NCBI GenBank assembly: GCA_938003875.1
Contig: CALKWO010000052.1
Span: 1-29,789 of the forward strand
Direction of reading: 5' to 3'
Length of the DNA: 29,789 nucleotides
Origin: an uncultured bacterium
GTDB taxonomy: Bacteria; Planctomycetota; Uabimicrobiia; Uabimicrobiales; JABWCH01
Under the pieces are notes generated by a model. The model saw only the letters and a list, made by a program, of their open reading frames with translations. It made no database searches and was not told where the DNA came from. Numbering within the stretch: the first letter of the stretch is position 1; every line of letters starts with the position of its first letter. The position numbers were made by a program, and so were the translations under genes. Below, in pieces: positions 24,675 through 29,789 of this stretch.

Positions 24675-26467
24675 GTGTATGGGAGAAAGTCTTTAAAAAT
24701 CCAAAAGCAAAAGGCACGCTCGCTTTGGGCGCAAATTCGCTGTCTGTCCCTGGAATCAAATTGCCTAAAAGAGCAGGCCAGATGCCCGGCCTTATCATTG
24801 GTCTGGCTTTTGGCAGCACTTTCACCAAAAGAACCTTTCTCTGCCAGCTTGGTTCGGAATTAGTTCGCTGGACTCCTGATAATGGAAGCGGAAAAAATGA
24901 TTTTTCTGTTTTCCGATTAGAAAAAATCCTTAGCGATGATTTTCATTCCGTCTCTCTGGGAGAAGAAGCGTTCAGCAATTTTATGAGTGATCGCAGCGAG
25001 CCAGCCTGTACGCTTTTTTTGCAGCCAATACGTTTTTTGATTTCTAATACAAAGCCACCTGCTTTCGTGAGTACACATGAAGGAGATAAGGTCATACATC
25101 AGTCGCCTTCGAATCAGGATTTATTCAAAGCCTATATCAAAGGGCATTTGAAATATATCCATGATACGGCAAAGTCTCTTCATACACAGATACCTCGCTT
25201 CCATATAGGGCAGATTGTTGTAGAATACCCTGATTATTTTGCTGCTCCTGATGTGAAAAAATATCGTCAATGGCTCGTAGAGTCTGCACAGGAATTCTTT
25301 CCACCTCTTCTTTCCGAGGAAGAGGACAGTGAACTTTCCGAAAGATTTACGCTGTTGCCTGAATCTGCTGTCACTGCATTGCATTGGCTCACGGATCATG
25401 TAGAAGCGAAACTGGCTATACAAGAGCTGGATATGAAAAAAATGATGGTACGTCATGGTATTCTTCCCAGAACATCAGACCCCGTCAATTTTCTCGTAGT
25501 CACTATGGGAGCGACCCATTCTCGTGTAGTGCGTATAAAAGCCAATTCCTTTGCCAATCTTGTTTCTGCTAAAAAAGTAGGAGAAACCGTTCCTTTGGCT
25601 CATACATATTTAGGACGTATAGGATTTGGTGGTGATCACATCAGTTGCGCTTTCCTGGAAGAAGAAGAGGAAAAACGCTATGGTGGAACGCCTGCCAATC
25701 GTGTAAGTACCTTGACACGTAAAGTCTTTGAAGACTGGGGCAGAATGAATTCCAATGAAGGCAAAAAGCATTTTGAAGAGATCTATGGCGACCAATTCCA
25801 AAAAGCCATGGAAAAATTGCTCGAACTCACTCTAAAAGGATTTGGCGAAAGTCCAGAAAATACAATCATCATCCTGGGCGGGAAATCCTTTGAGATAGGA
25901 TACTTCAAAGATGCTTTCCGAAATGCGCTTTTGAGCCATCGCGTGCCTCAGGCAAGAATTGTAAGTCCCTCCACTGGCGAATGTGGTATTGAAAGAGTCT
26001 GTGAGATCATCCAGTTTCATCAAAAAGGTCTTGGACGTTCTTTCAATATGCGCGGAGGCCTGGATTCTGAAGGCTCCCAGAAGTTTACCTGGAGAATGGG
26101 TAAAATCGTAGAAGGAACTTTAGTGGAAGCTATCCTTTCTCCTGATAATAAAGAATGGGACAGCGATCATCCCAGAGAGTTCGTTGTGAACTTTGAAAAG
26201 GGTGTTCGTCGTCTGAATCTAGGATACCAGAAGACAATGGGAGGACTAAGCCAGCTTTGGGCCAATGTCAACCTCAAATCCAGAGTTATTTCCACGATTA
26301 AGGTGACTTTCCGAACCGAAGGGCCTGATGATCTCAAGATCATTGATGTGAAAGTGGAAGGCGGTAAGGCTGAAATCACTGCTGATGATTTCCAGATAGA
26401 AATGCTTCTTGCTGGTGAGCATCCTTCTTACTTCCCCTTATATGAAAAGATCCTAAAGATCAGCTAG
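24671..26467 (+). CDS. Actin/Hsp70-fold (ASKHA-like) protein (gene C)
   Basis: The 598-aa protein shows the ASKHA landmarks in order: phosphate-1-like LIIGLAFGSTFTKRTF at 41-56, a connect helix with LLPESAVTALHW at 228-239, phosphate-2-like FLVVTMGATHSRVVRI at 274-289, IGFGGDHI at 317-324 and an adenosine-like TIIILGGKSFEIGYF at 398-412. The metal-binding aspartates of true Hsp70/actin ATPases are absent from phosphate 1 (Ala46 at the Asp place) and phosphate 2 (Thr278), so activity may be lost. Residues 480-580 form a C-terminal beta domain. The order P-loop protein then ASKHA protein recalls SrfC and SrfB, although SrfB is about 1000 aa. AAGGAGG lies seven bases before the ATG; translation is coupled to gene B by a 4-base overlap. 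Confidence 0.75.
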   Translation: MSVWEKVFKNPKAKGTLALGANSLSVPGIKLPKRAGQMPGLIIGLAFGSTFTKRTFLCQLGSELVRWTPDNGSGKNDFSVFRLEKILSDDFHSVSLGEEAFSNFMSDRSEPACTLFLQPIRFLISNTKPPAFVSTHEGDKVIHQSPSNQDLFKAYIKGHLKYIHDTAKSLHTQIPRFHIGQIVVEYPDYFAAPDVKKYRQWLVESAQEFFPPLLSEEEDSELSERFTLLPESAVTALHWLTDHVEAKLAIQELDMKKMMVRHGILPRTSDPVNFLVVTMGATHSRVVRIKANSFANLVSAKKVGETVPLAHTYLGRIGFGGDHISCAFLEEEEEKRYGGTPANRVSTLTRKVFEDWGRMNSNEGKKHFEEIYGDQFQKAMEKLLELTLKGFGESPENTIIILGGKSFEIGYFKDAFRNALLSHRVPQARIVSPSTGECGIERVCEIIQFHQKGLGRSFNMRGGLDSEGSQKFTWRMGKIVEGTLVEAILSPDNKEWDSDHPREFVVNFEKGVRRLNLGYQKTMGGLSQLWANVNLKSRVISTIKVTFRTEGPDDLKIIDVKVEGGKAEITADDFQIEMLLAGEHPSYFPLYEKILKIS

Positions 26468-26487
26468 TTTCTTTTTAACAAAAAAAC

Positions 26488-26518
26488 AAAAAGGCGATGC
26501 AGAAAGCATCGCCTTTTT
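26488..26518 (+). terminator. Intrinsic terminator of the three-gene operon
   Basis: AAAAAGGCGATGC at 26488-26500 pairs perfectly with GCATCGCCTTTTT at 26506-26518 around a 5-base loop AGAAA. The stem is G+C-rich and ends in a T-run, 20 bases after the gene C stop. It also separates the following lipoprotein genes into another transcript. Confidence 0.92.
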
Positions 26519-26539
26519 TACCATATAAAGGTACTAAAA

Positions 26540-27100
26540 ATGAAATATATTTTTTTACTGTGCTTTGCGATCCTGTTTTCAGGATGTTCCTCCTATATCG
26601 CTTTGCCAAAAGATACATCCAGAGCAGCTCACAATCGTATCAAGAAACAAGTCAAAGATGGTTTGATCGTCGCTGCTGAAGACTATTCTGAATACCGCCG
26701 TGCACGTCGTTATTTCTATCGAGATCTGCTGGATATAGGCTATATTCCCATTTATATTTGTATTGGAAACCAAAGCGAATCTGAGTTCACTGTCAGAAAA
26801 GAAAAAATCACACTTATCTTGGAAGATGGAACCCAGGCTATTGCTGCTGATGTCAAAGAAGTCATTGACAATGCTGGCGGGAACGATGCACTGGATCAAG
26901 ACTATAGCCAGAAGGCTTTTAGAGATAGCCACGTGCGAAAGGAAGACAATTTGTTTGGCTTTCTCTTCTTCAAAGCCCCTACTCTGAAAAAATCTTTTTC
27001 TTTAAAGAGTGCTACCCTACAAGTGCTCGCTGACAAAAAGGCAGAGCCTGGTCAGCAGGGAGAAACCTTAAAATTTCTCGTTTCCATAGATACTGATTAG
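26540..27100 (+). CDS. Lipoprotein of unknown function
   Basis: The 186-aa product has a lipoprotein signal, MKYIFLLCFAILFSGC, with lipidated Cys16. Residues 25-60 are basic and helical (RIKKQVKDGLIVAAEDYSEYRRARRYFYRDLL). A beta domain follows, GYIPIYICIGNQSESEFTVRK, then a strand rich in acidic residues, and FLFFKAPTLKKSF near the end. This pattern of a middle strand carrying IxNxS is like the DUF4352 or immunoglobulin-like lipoproteins that hold a free-standing strand, but I cannot name a family. AAAGG precedes the ATG. It begins 22 bases after the terminator and leads into the TPR lipoprotein gene 23 bases downstream. Confidence 0.75.
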   Translation: MKYIFLLCFAILFSGCSSYIALPKDTSRAAHNRIKKQVKDGLIVAAEDYSEYRRARRYFYRDLLDIGYIPIYICIGNQSESEFTVRKEKITLILEDGTQAIAADVKEVIDNAGGNDALDQDYSQKAFRDSHVRKEDNLFGFLFFKAPTLKKSFSLKSATLQVLADKKAEPGQQGETLKFLVSIDTD

Positions 27101-27123
27101 TTTTCTTCTAAAAGAGGTATTTC

Positions 27124-28053
27124 ATGAAAATAGCTTTAATTTTGCTTTTTAGTTTATTTTTTATTATTTCCTGCCAATCAGTTTCTTCCTTTTCCAAAAA
27201 AAAATACCAGGAAGCAATGGATGCATGGGAAAGTGGGCAGAGAGAAGAGGCTATCGACTTGGTTTCTGAAGCCATTCAACATAGTCCTGAATTCTATGAT
27301 GCCCGTATTCAACTAGGCAAATTTCACAAAGAATCCAAAAATTATAAAAAAGCAGTGGAAGTTTTTGAAAAAGCCATAGACAAATCTCCAGAAAAACCAG
27401 CAGCCTTTTTGGGGGCGGGAGATGCCTATCTTCTAATCGCCAAGCAACAAGAAGATCCAGATGAAGCAGAGAAAACCTATCTTAAGAGCCAGTATAAATT
27501 CAGCCAGGTTTTGGAGCTTTTAGAGATTTCCCAAGAAGACCGTTTTTCTGCCTGTCTGGGAAAATCTATCTGCCTTTTGCAGAGAACGCTTACCGAAGAT
27601 TCCAGAAACTTTTTAAAAAAAGCTTTGAGCTTAGAGCCAGACAATATAGATGCTCGCTTTTATGAGGCCAAGCTGCATGAAATCGGTATTGGTCCCAATA
27701 AAAAATCCTTAGACCAATATAGCAAAATCCTTGCCAAAAAGCCCAACCATCTGGAAGCTTTGCTGGCGATGGGCGATATGTTCGTTAAAATCAACAACAC
27801 AGACAATGCCATCTATTACTACCAGAGCTTTATAGACAAAGGTGGTGTTTCCAAAAGAGTAAAAGAATGGCTTGCCTCTAATGTAAAAGTGCCTGTAGCA
27901 ACAGAAGAAGCCCAGGTTCAACCACAAAAACCAGCTCCGCCTAGCCGCGTAAAGATATGCAATGAATGTGGCCGTATTGCCAAGCAAGATGATACGGTTT
28001 GCCCCTTTGATGGAGGCGATCTGGTGGTTCAGGACGAGCCTCATGTAGATTAA
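27124..28053 (+). CDS. TPR lipoprotein with C-terminal zinc ribbon
   Basis: The 309-aa protein begins MKIALILLFSLFFIISC, with lipidated Cys17. Residues 25-235 are about five TPR units, seen from A.....G..EEAI, YKKAVEVFEKAIDKSPEKPAA, ALSLEPDNIDARFYEAK and KKPNHLEALLAMGD. A Pro/Gln-rich linker (QVQPQKPAPPS) leads to a zinc-ribbon-like end, KICNECGRIAKQDDTVCPFDGG, with CxxC and a third Cys; a fourth ligand may be Asp or come from elsewhere. A zinc ribbon after a lipoprotein signal is unusual because these modules normally sit in the cytosol. AGAGG precedes the ATG. The stop TAA lies in the first bases of a repeat element. Confidence 0.85.
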   Translation: MKIALILLFSLFFIISCQSVSSFSKKKYQEAMDAWESGQREEAIDLVSEAIQHSPEFYDARIQLGKFHKESKNYKKAVEVFEKAIDKSPEKPAAFLGAGDAYLLIAKQQEDPDEAEKTYLKSQYKFSQVLELLEISQEDRFSACLGKSICLLQRTLTEDSRNFLKKALSLEPDNIDARFYEAKLHEIGIGPNKKSLDQYSKILAKKPNHLEALLAMGDMFVKINNTDNAIYYYQSFIDKGGVSKRVKEWLASNVKVPVATEEAQVQPQKPAPPSRVKICNECGRIAKQDDTVCPFDGGDLVVQDEPHVD

Positions 28054-28268
28054 GGAATCAGAATTAAATAACTTCCCCATTTCGAAAAAAAATTTACCGC
28101 AGAGGCGCAGAGATCGCAGAGAAGAGAAGATTTTAAATTATACTATGAAAAATATGAATAATACGCAGAAGCAGAGACAATATTTTGCGTTATTCTTCTT
28201 TCTTCTCTGCGTACTCTGCGTCTCTACGGTGAAATCTTATGAGGAAGTTATTTAATTCTCATCGCTTA
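28051..28268. repeat. Nested inverted-repeat element with CGCAGAG phased repeats
   Basis: The outer arms, 28051-28078 and 28241-28268, share GAATTAAATAACTTCC as inverted copies and match the arms at 32-57 and 5148-5173. The inner arms, about 28096-28124 and 28201-28231, are inverted copies rich in CGCAGAG units (ACCGCAGAGGCGCAGAG on the left) at 8-9 bp spacing. Another CGCAG...GCAGAG lies in the centre. A 14-bp tandem of TTAATTCTNATCGC runs over the right end (28252-28279). The element follows the TPR lipoprotein, whose stop it contains, and would give a long stem-loop in RNA. Confidence 0.85.
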
Positions 28269-28582
28269 ATTCTTATCGCTAAATCCATATGCATTTTAAA
28301 AAAACCACGAATCAGCCCAGCAATAAAAAAACACGCCCATTGAAATAAAATTTACAACTCCAATAGCACCCCGACACCGAGCAAAGACGCAGGGATTGCG
28401 CTGGCATCAGACTTTTGAGCAGACATAACTTTTTCGGCGCGAACCTGCGGCTACAACCTATTGCAAGAGAAGATTTTAAACTTAACACGCATGACGATAA
28501 CGACAAAATTATAATTTTCTATACAGTAAATCATGTACTACTAAGAATACAAAAAGTAATCAATTTCAAGAAAGGGATGAGT
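28269..28582. other. Gene-poor stretch before the acyl-CoA dehydrogenase
   Basis: With the repeat element this makes 529 bases without a gene. Bases 28375-28455 are richer in G and C than the surroundings (for example ACGCAGGGATTGCGCTGGC and TCGGCGCGAACCTGCGGC) and resemble a decayed repeat or gene remnant. The dehydrogenase frame runs open through here for 56 codons, but they look unlike the family. A TATAAT at 28510 has no matching -35. Confidence 0.5.
28571..28576 (+). promoter_or_regulatory. Shine-Dalgarno deciding the acyl-CoA dehydrogenase start
   Basis: AAAGGG lies six bases before the ATG at 28583. An ATG at 28577 directly touches it, leaving no spacing, so 28583 is the better start. 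Confidence 0.55.
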
Positions 28583-29722
28583 ATGGATTTTGAATTGTCT
28601 GAAGAAATGAAGATGATCCAACAGACGGCACACAAGTTTGCCTTAGCAGAAATCGCTCCCCTGTCTCGCGAGTGTGATGAAAAGGAAAAATACACGCCTG
28701 AGATACGCCAAAAAGCAGGGGAACTGGGGTTGGTCGGGGCCTGGATTCCTGAACAGTATGGTGGTGCTGGAGTAGGCATCTTGGGACATAGCTTGATTAC
28801 TGAAGAACTTTCCAAGGTAGATATGGGCATCGGCCTCAACATCATTGCTGCTTCTTTTGGCTGTGAGGCGATTTTACAATTCGGCTCGGAAGAACAGAAG
28901 AAAACCTATCTGCCTTCGATTTGCGCAGGAGAAAAAGTGTTTGCAGGTGCTTTTACCGAACCAGATGCAGGCACCGAAGCATCAGCATACAAGACACGGG
29001 CAACAAAAGATGGCAATGATTACCTGATCCAGGGCAACAAGATGTTCATCACAAATGGTACAGTCTGCGATTTTTTTGTTACCCAGTGTATCACAAATCC
29101 TACCGAGAAAAAACACAACAGTTTCAGCCTGATTATCGTGCCAGCCCTGACACCAGGAATTACTCGAAATAAAATCCACGGCAAAATGGGCATTAGAGCC
29201 AGCGATACGGCGGAAATAGCTTTTGAGAATGTCAGAGTGCCTCAAGCCAACCTCATCGGGAAGGAAGGGAAGGGCTTCAGCCAGCTCATGAATTTTTTCG
29301 ATACCACTCGCGTTATGGTTGCAGCTCAAGGTCTTGGACTATCGGAAGCGTGCCTGGAAACAAGTATCAAATATGCCAGGGAAAGGAATGTCTTTGGTGC
29401 TCCCCTCATTTCATTCCAACTCACACAAAAGAAGCTTACGGAAATGGCCATCATGATCGAAGCTTTGCGTGGCCTAGTTTACAAAGCTGCCTGGCTGATT
29501 GATGTAGGCCGTCCAGACTATCACCTGGCTGCAATGGCTAAATATTATAGCGGGCAAACTGCTGTTTTCTGCGCCAATGCTGCTGTCGAGATACATGGAG
29601 GCTATGGCTATATTGAGGAATACCCTGTAGAGAAGTGGTATCGAGATGCTAAAATTCTGGAGATATATGAAGGTACCAAGGAAGCCGAAATTCTAACCAT
29701 TGGAAAAAATTTGTCCAAATAG
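28583..29722 (+). CDS. Acyl-CoA dehydrogenase
   Basis: From the ATG at 28583 the protein is 379 aa, the normal family size, starting MDFELSEEMKMIQQ. It has the FAD/substrate strand block FAGAFTEPDAGTEAS, then FITNGTVCDFFV, KMGIRASDTAEIAFENVRVP, the helix with RERNVFGAPLISFQ and the C-terminal block EIHGGYGYIEEYPVEKWYRDAKILEIYEGT, whose Glu is the likely catalytic base in short-chain and butyryl-type enzymes. It would oxidise acyl-CoA to enoyl-CoA and pass electrons to ETF. No ETF genes or other beta-oxidation genes are in the window. It could also be a medium-chain or glutaryl-like member; the chain length is not determinable. Confidence 0.93.
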   Translation: MDFELSEEMKMIQQTAHKFALAEIAPLSRECDEKEKYTPEIRQKAGELGLVGAWIPEQYGGAGVGILGHSLITEELSKVDMGIGLNIIAASFGCEAILQFGSEEQKKTYLPSICAGEKVFAGAFTEPDAGTEASAYKTRATKDGNDYLIQGNKMFITNGTVCDFFVTQCITNPTEKKHNSFSLIIVPALTPGITRNKIHGKMGIRASDTAEIAFENVRVPQANLIGKEGKGFSQLMNFFDTTRVMVAAQGLGLSEACLETSIKYARERNVFGAPLISFQLTQKKLTEMAIMIEALRGLVYKAAWLIDVGRPDYHLAAMAKYYSGQTAVFCANAAVEIHGGYGYIEEYPVEKWYRDAKILEIYEGTKEAEILTIGKNLSK

Positions 29723-29789
29723 CAAACAACCTACGTTCCGCAGCTTCTAAGGAAAGAATTTTGATTTTTTTAGTTTGTTCTTTAAGAAA

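Noticed and set aside
28510..28515. TATAAT before the acyl-CoA dehydrogenase
   Set aside because: The bases 16-18 upstream (ACGCAT, CGCATG, CACGCA) are not a -35 box, and the region is AT-rich, so chance is likely.
28415..28582. N-terminal extension of the acyl-CoA dehydrogenase from the ATG at 28415
   Set aside because: The 56 extra residues are unlike the family, and an SD at 28571-28576 supports the ATG at 28583, which gives the usual start MDFELSEE.
1..29789. tRNA, rRNA or insertion sequence with transposase
   Set aside because: None was seen by eye on either strand; no transposase-like protein is encoded in any sizeable frame.

Overview
The window looks like a chromosomal segment of a moderately AT-rich, diderm (Gram-negative-type) bacterium. 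Evidence for two membranes is a LolA-like carrier, several lipoproteins with clear lipoboxes, RND/MMPL-type export and a PEP-CTERM protein. The mix of PEP-CTERM, TPR and PEGA lipoproteins, short helical 'FG..-Q..EAL' modules and abundant intergenic inverted repeats suggests Planctomycetota or a related lineage. This is inference only; no marker gene is present.

Layout. (1) 1-4077: a DUF1116 (AllG/YlbE-like) gene, then a convergent large TPR/coiled-coil lipoprotein gene, separated by a nested inverted-repeat element. (2) 4311-5030: a lone PEP-CTERM protein. (3) 5121-16554, all on the minus strand: an aryl-polyene-like type II fatty-acid/polyketide cluster. Read in transcription order it encodes an alpha/beta hydrolase, an unknown protein, a LolA-like carrier, DUF2062, an ApeP-like dehydratase, a DUF3261-like lipoprotein, an ApeI/FabZ-like hot-dog dehydratase, a giant MMPL exporter-acyltransferase-methyltransferase fusion, a PEGA lipoprotein, an ACP, a ketosynthase with Cys-His-His triad and a chain-length-factor-like partner in which the catalytic Cys is Asp. 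No ketoreductase, starter-unit ligase or ammonia lyase is in the window. (4) 16914-26467, plus strand: a tightly coupled three-gene operon of an 1814-aa single-span protein, a 768-aa large GTPase and a 598-aa actin/Hsp70-fold (ASKHA-like) protein, closed by a strong intrinsic terminator. The first two proteins carry the same small MshEN-like module. I consider this the best candidate for an undescribed system; the pairing of a P-loop GTPase with an ASKHA protein distantly recalls SrfB/SrfC. (5) 26540-28053: two lipoproteins, one with TPRs and a C-terminal zinc ribbon. (6) 28583-29722: an acyl-CoA dehydrogenase.

Regulation. The PKS operon and the three-gene operon are divergent from one 359-bp region holding two back-to-back TTGACA-N17-TATNNT promoters whose spacers both contain ACTTAAAA, so the two operons may be co-regulated.

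Repeats. Three intergenic nested inverted-repeat elements (1350-1532, 5056-5173, 28051-28268) and a half element at 32-57 share one architecture: an outer arm plus an inner arm of short phased repeats. They sit directly at gene 3' ends. One has supplied the last 17 codons of the chain-length-factor-like gene.
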